This document shows, in pieces, positions 35,683 to 44,610 of a stretch of DNA of 64,000 nt. The DNA is from Filimonas lacunae (GTDB taxonomy: Bacteria; Bacteroidota; Bacteroidia; Chitinophagales; Chitinophagaceae), in contig NZ_AP017422.1 of NCBI RefSeq assembly GCF_002355595.1, forward strand, positions 6,762,823-6,826,822, in the 5' to 3' direction. Numbering within the stretch: position 1 is the stretch's first letter; each line of letters opens with the position of its first letter. The translations under genes and the position numbers were made by a program. The notes below the pieces were generated by a model that saw only the letters and a program-made list of their open reading frames with translations, was not told the DNA's origin and did not search any database.

Positions 35683-37017
35683 ATGGCAATACTTACTAAA
35701 GAACAAGCACAGGCGCTGTTAAAAAAAGTGCTGAGCTATTCTAAAGCAGACGAATGCGAAGCAAGCCTGAACGGCTCGGAAGGCGGCAACATCCGCTATG
35801 CCCGCAACGCCGTTTCTACCGCCGGCGACATCAGCAATCTTACCTTATCGGTAAGCGCCACTTTTGGTAAAAAAACAGGCACCGCCACTATTAACGAATT
35901 TTCAGATACCGCTTTACAACGCGTTGTAAAGCGTGCCGAAGAACTGGCACAGCTGGCTCCCGAAAACCCGGAATACGTGCCACTGCTGGGCCCGCAAACT
36001 TACCAGGAAAGCATTAACTACATTCCGGCTACCGCCGCCATCACTCCCGACACACGCGCCGAAGCAGTAGCCAAAAGCATACAGGTGTCAAAAGAAGCCA
36101 ACCTGCAGGCCGCCGGTTATATAGAAAATACCACCAGCTGCTACGCACTGATGAACTCAAAAGGCTTGTTTGCTTACAATAAAGACACAGATGTAGTATT
36201 CACCATCACCACCCGCAACGAAGCAGGTACCGGCTCGGGCTATGCAGCCCGTGGCTTTAACGACATCAGCAAGCTAGATACTTATAGTGCTACTAAAATA
36301 TCCGCTTCCAAAGCCAACGGCTCGGTAAACGCCAAAGCCATTGAGCCCGGCAAATACACCGTTATACTGGAGCCCGTAGCCGCCGCTTATATGCTGGAAA
36401 ACATGTTTCGTGGATTGGATGCACGCAACGCCGATGAAGGCCGCAGCTTTATGAGCAAGCCCGGTGGCGGCAACCGCCTGGGTGAACAACTGATGGATGA
36501 AAAGGTAAACCTCTACTCCGATCCGTTTAACCCCGAGTTGCCTTCCGCAACCTGGAGTCGCGATGGCCAGCCATTGCAACGTATAAACTGGATAGAGAAC
36601 GGCGTGGTAAAAAACCTGGCTTACAACCGTTACTGGGCACAACAGAAAAAAGTGCAGCCTGTGCCTTTTCCTTCTAATATGATTATGACCGGCGGCACCG
36701 CTTCGCTGGATGAACTGATTAAGAATACAGAAAAAGGCATACTGGTATCGCGCCTGTGGTATATACGTATGGTGGACCCGCAATCGTTATTACTTACCGG
36801 CCTTACACGTGACGGAACGTTCTATATTGAAAATGGTAAAATTCAGTTTCCCATTAAAAACATGCGCTTTAACGAAAGCCCGGTTATCATGCTGAACAAC
36901 GTAGAAGCATTGGGCAAACCGGAAAGAACTATCAGCATAGAATCGTATCGCAGCTATCTGATACCACCCATGAAAATCAGGGACTTCACCTTTACCTCCT
37001 TATCAGACGCTATTTAA
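35683..37017 (+). CDS. pmbA: TldE/PmbA-like protein, copy 1
   Basis: A 444-residue partner of TldD copy 1. The start at 35683 (ATGGCAATACTTACTAAAG) is chosen because copy 2 begins at the equivalent residue and has the same length. A longer reading from 35644 has no support. It lacks the HExxxH zinc motif, as TldE proteins do. Conserved segments include GGNIRYARNAVST, EPGKYTVILEP, ADEGRSFMSK and the C-terminal MKIRDFTFTSLSDAI. No signal peptide is seen, although its partner has a Tat-like one. Confidence 0.92.
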   Translation: MAILTKEQAQALLKKVLSYSKADECEASLNGSEGGNIRYARNAVSTAGDISNLTLSVSATFGKKTGTATINEFSDTALQRVVKRAEELAQLAPENPEYVPLLGPQTYQESINYIPATAAITPDTRAEAVAKSIQVSKEANLQAAGYIENTTSCYALMNSKGLFAYNKDTDVVFTITTRNEAGTGSGYAARGFNDISKLDTYSATKISASKANGSVNAKAIEPGKYTVILEPVAAAYMLENMFRGLDARNADEGRSFMSKPGGGNRLGEQLMDEKVNLYSDPFNPELPSATWSRDGQPLQRINWIENGVVKNLAYNRYWAQQKKVQPVPFPSNMIMTGGTASLDELIKNTEKGILVSRLWYIRMVDPQSLLLTGLTRDGTFYIENGKIQFPIKNMRFNESPVIMLNNVEALGKPERTISIESYRSYLIPPMKIRDFTFTSLSDAI

Positions 37018-37024
37018 ATAAACA

Positions 37025-37063
37025 GGGAAGCATCTCCATCAAAGAGATGCTTCCCCCGTTTTT
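37025..37063 (+). terminator. Terminator after the first tldD/tldE pair
   Basis: GGGAAGCATCTC at 37025-37036 pairs perfectly with GAGATGCTTCCC at 37044-37055 around a seven-base loop. Five T follow at 37059-37063. It separates the MoxR/Bat/TldDE unit from the convergent hydrolase gene. Confidence 0.88.
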
Positions 37064-37106
37064 ATACCCCTTGCCAGATATCCCCTCCCAATCTAAAGCC
37101 GTATAC

Positions 37107-37949
37107 TTATGCAGGTCTGTTCAGGAACAGATTCATATAGCCTGCTATCAATTCCGGTTCCTGGTGCTGTGGTCCGTGACCTGACCCGTGTACAATAATA
37201 TGCTGTATAGAAGGTGCAGTGCGTAACAACGAGAACCAGTTTTCAACCGGAAAACTGATATCATGATCGCCGGAAATAACCAGCACAGGGGCCTGCAGCG
37301 AAGCATACTGCGCGCGAAAGCCTGCTTTATCTTCCCGCATCATGGCAGCACCTTTTGAATAGTATTGATATGTTTCCATGCCTACAGGTATTTTACCACG
37401 AACCAACCTTTGCGCTATTCTTTCATGGGAAGCGTTTGCTGCGGCCAGGCTTTTTCCCTGCGCAGGTTCAAAGAATAATACATACTCATCTTCCAGCGTG
37501 TTCACCGGTTTAAAAGCATATTCCAGGAAAGTAGTGTCCAGCGGAATTTCATTCTGGCCCACAGGGTTGGTGCCAATCAGCACTGCTTTGATTATTTGCT
37601 GCGGGTGCAAAAACAACGCAGCCTGTGCCGCCAAACCTCCATACGACCAACCCGCCACACTGAATGTGTTTACACCCAGATGGCTCATTAGTGACACCCC
37701 GGTGTTGGCTACCACCGTCATATCCTCAGGAAGCATACCGGCAGAGTCGCCAATGCCCGGATAATCAAAAAGAACAACCGTATTGCTCCCGGCCAGTGTA
37801 TCAATAAACAAGGGGTCCCAGGTGTCCAGCACCCCTCTGAAACGGTTATACATAAGCAGGTAAGGCCCCTGCCCCAAAACACGATAAGCGATCTGGTTAC
37901 CATTGATGGGGGCAAATTGAGTTTCAGCTGTTAAGGCGGAGATTTCCAT
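37107..37949 (-). CDS. Alpha/beta-fold hydrolase
   Basis: Cytoplasmic 280-residue hydrolase. The nucleophile elbow AGWSYGG puts the catalytic Ser at 102. The acid is Asp228 or Asp230 (VISGDHD), and the His is His258 (GSGHGPQHQ). Oxyanion and strand motifs (LLMYNRFRGVLDTW; VVLFDYPGIGDS) are standard. No signal peptide is present. It lies between the two tldD/tldE pairs in reverse orientation, so it is not part of their operons. The substrate is unknown; esterase, lipase-like and peptidase-like roles are all possible. Confidence 0.88.
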   Translation of the reverse strand: MEISALTAETQFAPINGNQIAYRVLGQGPYLLMYNRFRGVLDTWDPLFIDTLAGSNTVVLFDYPGIGDSAGMLPEDMTVVANTGVSLMSHLGVNTFSVAGWSYGGLAAQAALFLHPQQIIKAVLIGTNPVGQNEIPLDTTFLEYAFKPVNTLEDEYVLFFEPAQGKSLAAANASHERIAQRLVRGKIPVGMETYQYYSKGAAMMREDKAGFRAQYASLQAPVLVISGDHDISFPVENWFSLLRTAPSIQHIIVHGSGHGPQHQEPELIAGYMNLFLNRPA

Positions 37950-38272
37950 ATACTTATCAATTAGTTACAAATACAATCCTGAATCAGAAAGCAGCAGTGC
38001 TCCCTGTTTTGAACAGGTATCTAAAACTAGCAAAAGCGCCTGTGACCACACCATCGCGCATGCATGTAGTTCATGTATATATCTATTATTCTTATGTAAG
38101 TATTAATGGATGTCAGCAGCCTGCACTGTTAACTGACCTGACAGCACACTTCCCAATCTTCTTCCTTTTGTTTAACCGTTCATCCTAAATGCACACACCC
38201 GGTAAGTAGAAAAAGGTAAATTCCCTATCGTTATTTCTTCCTCTATTCATCACCTCAAACACCAGAACTATC
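37950..38272. other. Intergenic region between divergent hydrolase and tldD copy 2
   Basis: This 323-base gap should hold the promoters of both flanking genes. I find no exact TAnnTTTG box, no strong hairpin and no credible small gene. Confidence 0.4.
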
Positions 38273-39907
38273 GTGAAAAGAAGAGACTTTTTGTACATGA
38301 CAGGTATGGGACTGGGCGCAACGTTATTGCCGGGTATTCCTTCTTTTGGCAAAGATGTTCCGCTGGATAGCCCGTGGACCACTGTTGATGTAGCCATTAA
38401 AAAACAAATGGCCGATGTGGTACTCAACCAGGCCAGAAGCAAGGGCGCCACCTATGCCGATGTGCGCATTGGCCGCTATTTAAACCAGTTTGTAGTAACA
38501 CGGGAAAACAAAGTACAGAACATTACCAATACCGAATCGTACGGCATTGGTATACGTGTTATTGCCAATGGCAGCTGGGGTTTTGCCGCTACCGATAAAC
38601 TGGATACAGACAGCATTGCCAAGGCAGCGCAACTGGCTGTGGAGATTGCCAAAGAAAATTCGCGACTGTTAAAAGAACCGGTAATACTGGCCCCGCAAAA
38701 AGGCTATGGCGAAGTAAGCTGGAAAGCCCCTATTGAAAAGAACGCCTTTGAGGTGCCTATTAAAGACAAGGTAGATTTGCTGTTATCTGTGAACGATGCC
38801 GCTATGAAAGGAGGAGCTAATTATGTAAACTCTATCCTCTTCCTGGTGAACGAACAAAAGTACTTTGCTTCAACAGACGGCTCTTACATCGACCAGGACA
38901 TTCATCGCATATGGCCTACGTTTACCATTACCAAAATAGACGATACTACCGGCAAGTTTGAAACCCGTAACGCGTTAAGCGCACCTATGGGCATGGGCTA
39001 TGAATACCTGTTGCCACGGGAGTCGGACAAAATAAAAGGCGTTACCACTTTATATAAGCAACGCTACGATATGCTGGAAGATGCACGTAACGGCGCATCG
39101 GAAGTGATACAAAAAATGAAAGCCAAATCGGTTGAAGCGGGTAAGTATGATTTAATATTAGACCCATCGCACCTGTGGCTTACCATACATGAATCGGTAG
39201 GCCACCCTACCGAGCTGGATCGTGTGCTGGGCTACGAAGCCAACTTTGCCGGCACCAGCTTTTTAACGCTGGATAAATGGCAAAGCAAAAACTTCAACTT
39301 TGGCAGCAAACTGGTAAACATCATGGCCGACAAAAAACAGCCCGGCTCGTTAGGCGCTGTAGGCTATGATGATGAAGGTGTTGCAACCAAAGAATGGCCT
39401 TTAATAAAAGATGGCATACTCACCAGTTACCAGGCCATACGCGACCAGGCGCATATACTGGGCCTGCCGGCTTCACAAGGTTGTTGCTATGCCGATAACT
39501 GGAGTAGTGTACAGTTTCAACGTATGCCCAACGTATCGCTACAGCCAGGCGCCACCAGCCAGTCGCCTGCCGACCTTATTAAAAATGTAGAAAAAGGTAT
39601 TTATATTATAGGAGACAGCTCTTACTCTATCGATCAGCAGCGTTATAATTTCCAGTTCAGCGGCCAACTGTATTTTGAAATTAAGAACGGCAAAATTGCG
39701 GGCATGCTAAAAGATGTGGCCTACCAAAGCAATACACAGGAGTTCTGGAATTCGTGCAGCGCTATAGCAGGGAAAGAAGATTACCGCCTTGGCGGTTCTT
39801 TCTTTGATGGTAAAGGTCAGCCCAGCCAATCTAGTGCTGTATCGCACGGATCGTCCACAGCACGCTTTAATGGAGTAAACGTAATTAACACAGCCAGAAA
39901 AATATAA
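38273..39907 (+). CDS. tldD: TldD-like metallopeptidase, copy 2
   Basis: A 544-residue TldD-family protein with a GTG start, closely similar to copy 1 along its whole length. The N-terminus KRRDFLYMTGMGLGATLLPG has a proper twin-arginine pattern, so this copy is more clearly Tat-exported. The zinc motif is canonical: HESVGHPTELD, with His306, Glu307 and His311. The Cys pair in SQGCCYA is conserved. It ends two bases before its tldE partner. The pair is best explained by duplication of a tldD-tldE unit. Substrates are unknown. Confidence 0.93.
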   Translation: MKRRDFLYMTGMGLGATLLPGIPSFGKDVPLDSPWTTVDVAIKKQMADVVLNQARSKGATYADVRIGRYLNQFVVTRENKVQNITNTESYGIGIRVIANGSWGFAATDKLDTDSIAKAAQLAVEIAKENSRLLKEPVILAPQKGYGEVSWKAPIEKNAFEVPIKDKVDLLLSVNDAAMKGGANYVNSILFLVNEQKYFASTDGSYIDQDIHRIWPTFTITKIDDTTGKFETRNALSAPMGMGYEYLLPRESDKIKGVTTLYKQRYDMLEDARNGASEVIQKMKAKSVEAGKYDLILDPSHLWLTIHESVGHPTELDRVLGYEANFAGTSFLTLDKWQSKNFNFGSKLVNIMADKKQPGSLGAVGYDDEGVATKEWPLIKDGILTSYQAIRDQAHILGLPASQGCCYADNWSSVQFQRMPNVSLQPGATSQSPADLIKNVEKGIYIIGDSSYSIDQQRYNFQFSGQLYFEIKNGKIAGMLKDVAYQSNTQEFWNSCSAIAGKEDYRLGGSFFDGKGQPSQSSAVSHGSSTARFNGVNVINTARKI

Positions 39908-39909
39908 TT

Positions 39910-41244
39910 ATGCCTATACTTAGCAAAGAAGAAGCACAGGCATTACTGAAAAAAGTGATTGCCTTTTCCAAAGCAGATGCCATAGAAGTGAACCTGTATG
40001 GGTCGGATGGCGGCAACATACGCTACGCACGTAACGCCGTATCTACCAGCGGTGGCATCAGCACTACCGGCCTGGTGGTACAATCGTCCTATGGCAAAAA
40101 AGTGGGTACTGCCACTATTAATGAATTTGATGACGCATCGCTGGAAAAAGCCGTTCGCCGTTCAGAAGAACTGGCCCACCTGGCGCCTGAAAATCCCGAA
40201 TTCATGCCCAACCTGGGGCCGCAGCAATACCAGGAATCGAAAATGTATGTGCCAGCAACAGCCGCCATTAACCCCAAACTACGTGCAGATGCCGTAGCCA
40301 AAAGCCTGGAGGTGGCCACACAAAACAACCTGGTAGCAGCCGGCTTCTGGGAAAACGCCACCCGCTTTTCGGCTATGATGAACAGCAACGGCCTGTTTGC
40401 CTACAACACCGGCACCGATGTTAGCTTTAACGTAACCCTGCGCACACAGGATGGTAAAGGTTCGGGTTATGCCTCTAAAGGATATAACGATATCAATAAG
40501 CTGGATGTAGCAGCCGCCACCCGCATAGCCGCACAAAAAGCAGCCAACTCGTCCAGCGCCAAAGCACTGGAACCCGGCAAGTATACCGTGATACTGGAAC
40601 CAGCCGCCGCCATTGTGTTACTGGAAAATATATTCTTTAACATGGACGCGCGCAGCGCCGATGAAGGCCGCAGCTTTTTAAGCAAAGCAGGCGGCAAAAC
40701 CAAATTGGGAGAAAAGCTGGTTGATGAACGCGTAAACATTTACTCCGATCCATTAAACCCCGATATGCCTACCAGCACATGGAGTGGTGATGGACGCCCA
40801 CAGGAAAAAATAAAATGGATAGAGAACGGGGCTATCAAAAACCTGTATTACAGCCGTTACTGGGCCAAGGAAAAAAATGCCAAATCAGTACCGTTTCCGG
40901 ACAGCATTATTGTAGAAGGCGGCAGCGCTTCTCTGGAAGACCTGATTAAAGGCACCGAGAAAGGCATACTGGTTACCCGTTTGTGGTACATACGCGAGGT
41001 AGATCCACAAACATTACTCTACACCGGCCTTACACGTGACGGGACTTTTTACATAGAAAACGGCCAGATCAAATACCCGATTAAAAACTTCCGCTTCAAC
41101 GAAAGCCCTATCATTATGCTCAACAACCTGGAAGAACTAGGCAAGCCTGAGCGTACGGTTAGCGGCGAATCGGGCATACAGGCATTAATACCACCGATGA
41201 AAGTGAGAGATTTTACATTCACCTCTTTATCAGACGCCGTATAG
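39910..41244 (+). CDS. pmbA: TldE/PmbA-like protein, copy 2
   Basis: A 444-residue non-catalytic partner of TldD copy 2, colinear with copy 1 and very similar (GGNIRYARNAVST, EPGKYTVILEP, ADEGRSFLSK, KVRDFTFTSLSDAV). No HExxxH motif and no signal peptide are seen. The ATG is two bases after the tldD stop, indicating tight co-translation. Confidence 0.93.
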   Translation: MPILSKEEAQALLKKVIAFSKADAIEVNLYGSDGGNIRYARNAVSTSGGISTTGLVVQSSYGKKVGTATINEFDDASLEKAVRRSEELAHLAPENPEFMPNLGPQQYQESKMYVPATAAINPKLRADAVAKSLEVATQNNLVAAGFWENATRFSAMMNSNGLFAYNTGTDVSFNVTLRTQDGKGSGYASKGYNDINKLDVAAATRIAAQKAANSSSAKALEPGKYTVILEPAAAIVLLENIFFNMDARSADEGRSFLSKAGGKTKLGEKLVDERVNIYSDPLNPDMPTSTWSGDGRPQEKIKWIENGAIKNLYYSRYWAKEKNAKSVPFPDSIIVEGGSASLEDLIKGTEKGILVTRLWYIREVDPQTLLYTGLTRDGTFYIENGQIKYPIKNFRFNESPIIMLNNLEELGKPERTVSGESGIQALIPPMKVRDFTFTSLSDAV

Positions 41245-41276
41245 GCAGAATGCTTTTACAACAAAGTTCCTTATAC

Positions 41277-41314
41277 AAAACAGGGTGTATCAGATCAGTG
41301 ATACACCCTGTTTT
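41277..41314. terminator. Bidirectional terminator between tldE copy 2 and the asparaginase gene
   Basis: A 16-bp perfect stem joins 41277-41292 to 41299-41314 (core ACAGGGTGTATCA) around a six-base loop, with T-runs in both directions. Confidence 0.9.
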
Positions 41315-41334
41315 ACTATTACATCTTATCCCGG

Positions 41335-42351
41335 TTATATAAAGTATTTGGATGCCACCATTTCGTTTTTATTCTCACCAGTGCATACCGCATAGGTAAA
41401 GCCTTTTTGAATAGCAAATGCACCATATTCGCCTGCTTTATTAATAGCAAGAAAGCCTACCTGTATATCCTTTACATTGCCTTTATTTCTTTTTACAATA
41501 CGCTCTACAGCTAGCTTACAGGCTTTTTCGGGACTATAGCCCTGGCGCATCAGTTCTACCACCAGGTGTGTGCCACACACCTTAATCACTTCTTCGCCCA
41601 AACCGGAAGAGGTAGCAGCCCCTACTTCATTATCTACAAACAAGCCAGCACCAATAATAGGCGAATCGCCCAGGCGACCACGCATTTTAAAGCCCATACC
41701 ACTGGTGGTACAGCTACCCCCAAAATTGCCTGCAGCATCCAAAGCCACCATGCCAATGGTATCGTGGTTTAAATCGCCATTGCTTAAACGTGCAGGAGCA
41801 AAAGGACCGTGGCCAGTATTTTCAATATTGACAACAGGCTTGTATTCTGATTTTTTCAACCATTCTTTGTAAGAAGCTTCTGCATCGGCAGAAAGCTTAT
41901 CGGCTTCCAACGGAAAACCTTCCGCAACAGCAAAGCGCTGTGCGCCTTCTCCTACCAGCATTACGTGCGGCGTTTTTTCCATCACCCTTCTGGCTACAGA
42001 AATAGGATGTTTTATTCTTTCCAGGAAAGCCACACTGCCACAGTTGCCGTGTTCATCCATAATAGAAGCATCCAGTGTTACATGGCCATCACGGTCGGGA
42101 TTAGCCCCCAAGCCTACGCAGCAGTTGATGGAATCTTCTGTTACTCTTACGCCGGCTTCTACCGCATCCAAAGCACGGCCACCTTTTCCTAAAATTTCCC
42201 ACGCCGCCTTATTGGCTGCAATGCCCTCATTCCAGGTGGATATAACAATAGGCTTATTTCCCGCAGGTTGTTTACGGGATGCCATCGATAAAAAAGGAAG
42301 AGAAGAAACACCCAGTGTTCCCATCTTCAAAAAATGCCTTCGATGTAACAT
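41335..42351 (-). CDS. Tat-exported glycosylasparaginase/isoaspartyl peptidase (Ntn hydrolase)
   Basis: A 338-residue N-terminal-nucleophile hydrolase of the N4-(beta-N-acetylglucosaminyl)-L-asparaginase family. The N-terminus HRRHFLKMGTLGVSSLPFL is a twin-arginine signal. The precursor cleaves itself before the catalytic Thr198 in NHDTIGMVALD. GSCTTSGMGFKMRGRLGDSP and GAGLFVDNEVGAATSSGLGE are the other active-site loops. It releases aspartate from GlcNAc-Asn linkages or related amides, probably in the periplasm. It lies 37 bases after the cvfB stop and may be co-transcribed. Confidence 0.93.
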   Translation of the reverse strand: MLHRRHFLKMGTLGVSSLPFLSMASRKQPAGNKPIVISTWNEGIAANKAAWEILGKGGRALDAVEAGVRVTEDSINCCVGLGANPDRDGHVTLDASIMDEHGNCGSVAFLERIKHPISVARRVMEKTPHVMLVGEGAQRFAVAEGFPLEADKLSADAEASYKEWLKKSEYKPVVNIENTGHGPFAPARLSNGDLNHDTIGMVALDAAGNFGGSCTTSGMGFKMRGRLGDSPIIGAGLFVDNEVGAATSSGLGEEVIKVCGTHLVVELMRQGYSPEKACKLAVERIVKRNKGNVKDIQVGFLAINKAGEYGAFAIQKGFTYAVCTGENKNEMVASKYFI

Positions 42352-42388
42352 GTGTAGTTTTGGAATTTATATGAGTATGGATATGGAA

Positions 42389-43219
42389 CTATTCTTCTAA
42401 CTTAATGCCGGTTTGGGTAAAGCTGATCTTCTTTTGCTTGTACAAAGCACCGGTGGTCATTTTAAATGTTTTCTTGCTCATCCCAAACACGCGGTAAATA
42501 TCTTCGGGATCAGACTTATCATGATAAGGCAAATAGCCATCGTTTTTCTTCAACAGGTTTAACACCTTTTCCGTTTCGCTTTCTACACGATCGTAACCAC
42601 GAACGCCCGCTTTTACATCTATTTTGTTGTCCTCCCGTATTTTCTTAATAAAACCAGACAGTTTATCTCCCGGCTTTAAATCTTCATACACCTCATCAAA
42701 ATACAGTACGCCTGTATGTACATTGTTGATAATGACCACATAGCCAATATCACTTCTGCGATACACTACCAGGTCTACGGGGTCGTTCTCTTTTACCGTA
42801 AGATCATCGTTACTAAGCAGACGGTCAATTTTTTCTGTGGCCGCCACCCGGCCGGTTTGTGCATCAATGTATAATGATACCAGGTATTTACCCCCTTCCC
42901 GCATAAAGCTTATCTGCTGGGATTTAGCCACAAACAGATCCTTCATCAGGCCCCAATCTAAAAAAGCGCCTTGCGGAGTAACTGCTACCACTTTCATCAT
43001 AGCCATATCTCCCACCACGGCTATCGGCTTTTGAGTAGTAGCAATTAACCGGTTATCAGAATCGTGGTACAAAAACACTTCCAACTCGTCTCCTACTTTG
43101 GCGCCAGGGGGCACAAAACGTTTGGGCAGCAGGATGCCTTTATCGCCATCATCTAAAAAAACACCTATTTCAGACTGACGAACCACTTTTAACGTGTTGA
43201 ATTTTCCTACCTCGATCAT
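42389..43219 (-). CDS. cvfB: S1-like RNA-binding protein CvfB
   Basis: A 276-residue protein of the CvfB family, with S1-like modules in tandem and a C-terminal winged helix. Matching segments are the N-terminal IGVFLDDGDKGILLPKRFVP, PQGAFLDWGLMKDLFVAKSQ, and the C-terminal DKSDPEDIYRVFGMSKKTFK. The start at 43219 (MIEVGKFNTLKVV) fits the family start. A longer frame from 43261 would run through a promoter-like TACCTTTA. Family members bind RNA and affect virulence or translation in Firmicutes; the role in Bacteroidota is not established. Confidence 0.9.
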   Translation of the reverse strand: MIEVGKFNTLKVVRQSEIGVFLDDGDKGILLPKRFVPPGAKVGDELEVFLYHDSDNRLIATTQKPIAVVGDMAMMKVVAVTPQGAFLDWGLMKDLFVAKSQQISFMREGGKYLVSLYIDAQTGRVAATEKIDRLLSNDDLTVKENDPVDLVVYRRSDIGYVVIINNVHTGVLYFDEVYEDLKPGDKLSGFIKKIREDNKIDVKAGVRGYDRVESETEKVLNLLKKNDGYLPYHDKSDPEDIYRVFGMSKKTFKMTTGALYKQKKISFTQTGIKLEE

Positions 43220-43282
43220 AATTCCGGATTTTGGTAAAGGTAAAGAATAGTGTTGGGGCATAATGGAATATGCTAAAAAGAG

Positions 43283-43310
43283 AAAGAGCCGCTACGGGGA
43301 GCGGCTCTTT
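43283..43310 (-). terminator. Terminator of the ankyrin gene
   Basis: AAAGAGCCGCT at 43283-43293 pairs perfectly with AGCGGCTCTTT at 43300-43310. On the minus strand a U-rich run follows the stem. Confidence 0.85.
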
Positions 43311-43419
43311 CCACATTAGGATAATTGGAATATAAAAAACGGGGACTTTATAGTCGACAGCAATTGCTTGCCATCTTCAATAAAAAGTTTAAACACCTAT
43401 GTTGATACCTTACTGTTTA

Positions 43420-43890
43420 TTAACGCTGCTTAGCGTAGTTTTCTTTTACGCCGCTGCCGCCTTTTTCCATAAACAATTTAGCGATGGTGATTTTTTCAAA
43501 GTCTTCTGCTATACTAAAGGCTGTTTCGCCTACTTCATTTCTGATTGAGATGCGTGCACCTGCTGCTAACAACAGGTTTACCATTTCTTCGTTACCTCGT
43601 AGGGTTGCTTCCATTAAAGCCGTGTTACCCATTTCGTTCTGAACATCCACTTTAGCACCGTGGGCCAGTAACATTTTTGCTGAAGCAAAGCTACCGCTTT
43701 TAGCCGCTTCCATCAATAGTGTGTTTCCACTATAATCTGCCGTATTAACCTTCAAACCATGGCGTAAACACATGGCCACAGTAGTTGAGTCGTTCAATTT
43801 AACTGCATCGAAAATGCCTAATTGTTTTTGACCAAATGCTGAAGCGCTTACCGCGATTGTGAACAGAGTAGCTAATACTGTAGTTTTCAT
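43420..43890 (-). CDS. Small secreted ankyrin-repeat protein
   Basis: A 156-residue protein with a signal peptide (about 1-20, ending ASAFGQ) and about three ankyrin repeats: GNTLLMEAAKSGSFASAKML, GNTALMEATLRGNEEMVNLL, and VGETAFSIAEDFEKITIAKL. Ankyrin repeats mediate protein binding, and periplasmic ones are common in Bacteroidota. It is flanked by its own terminator and by a 324-base upstream gap, so it is likely transcribed alone. Confidence 0.88.
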   Translation of the reverse strand: MKTTVLATLFTIAVSASAFGQKQLGIFDAVKLNDSTTVAMCLRHGLKVNTADYSGNTLLMEAAKSGSFASAKMLLAHGAKVDVQNEMGNTALMEATLRGNEEMVNLLLAAGARISIRNEVGETAFSIAEDFEKITIAKLFMEKGGSGVKENYAKQR

Positions 43891-44214
43891 GATAATCTAT
43901 TTTTTCTTGATTAACAGACACTTAGTTTTCGTTCAGCGTCTGTTCATTTTGTTCAGAGTACGTTTATTGTGCATAGTTACGACTTTATGTGGCTTTTAGA
44001 CTCCCCTCAAACGCTGGAGAAGGCTCTGGAAGCGACTTTCAGATAAGTAACTTTTTGCATAAGTAATATGTACCCAACTGTACAGTAATAGCTTATGTTC
44101 ATTTTTCCGGTTGGCTTAAATGATCCTAAAGGATTCTTAAAAAGCCTTCAAAAAGCTGCTAAAAAGTTTTAGTGAAACAAAAATCGGATAAATCAGCCAG
44201 AAAAAGTGTGATTT
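43891..44214. other. Intergenic region upstream of the ankyrin gene
   Basis: There is no credible gene. AAAAAG occurs three times at exact 11-base intervals (44139, 44150, 44161), which would phase A-tracts on one face of the helix. A short hairpin TCCTAAAGGA lies near 44125. GTTCA recurs several times at about 43930-43960. No exact -7 box is seen. Confidence 0.4.
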
Positions 44215-44610
44215 CTAGCTTAATTTCAGAAAGTCTTGCACCATGGCAACATATTCATCATAAGAACTGGGTTTTACCACTATGGAAGCAGCCCCAAGTT
44301 TTTCGCATTCGCCTATAAACGAAGCATCATTATAAGTGGAGTAGATAATAACGTTGATGTTTTTGTAGCGGTGGGTGTTTTTCAGGTATTCCAATGCTTG
44401 CTTACCATTCATCTTAGGCATGTTATGATCCAGGATAATGAGGTTAGGTAAATGCCCGTCTTCTGTAATGCTTTCCAGGAAGCTGATTACTTCCAGACCG
44501 TTTTCTACCACACTCAGCGTTGCCTTGCTATCACCCAGCAAATCAAACACTTCGGTAAATATCAAACGGTCATCACCATCATCATCCGCTAAAAGAATTT
44601 TCCTTATCAT
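44215..44610 (-). CDS. Stand-alone response regulator receiver
   Basis: A 131-residue single-domain receiver. The acidic pocket is ADDDGDD at about 8-14, the phosphorylated Asp is Asp61 in LIILDHNMPKMNG, and the conserved Lys is in VVKPSS. There is no output domain. Its start codon overlaps the stop of the large kinase gene (ATGA), so it is the third gene of the phytochrome operon and the likely phosphate acceptor. Such receivers are of the Rcp1 type that commonly accompany bacterial phytochromes. Confidence 0.95.
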   Translation of the reverse strand: MIRKILLADDDGDDRLIFTEVFDLLGDSKATLSVVENGLEVISFLESITEDGHLPNLIILDHNMPKMNGKQALEYLKNTHRYKNINVIIYSTYNDASFIGECEKLGAASIVVKPSSYDEYVAMVQDFLKLS

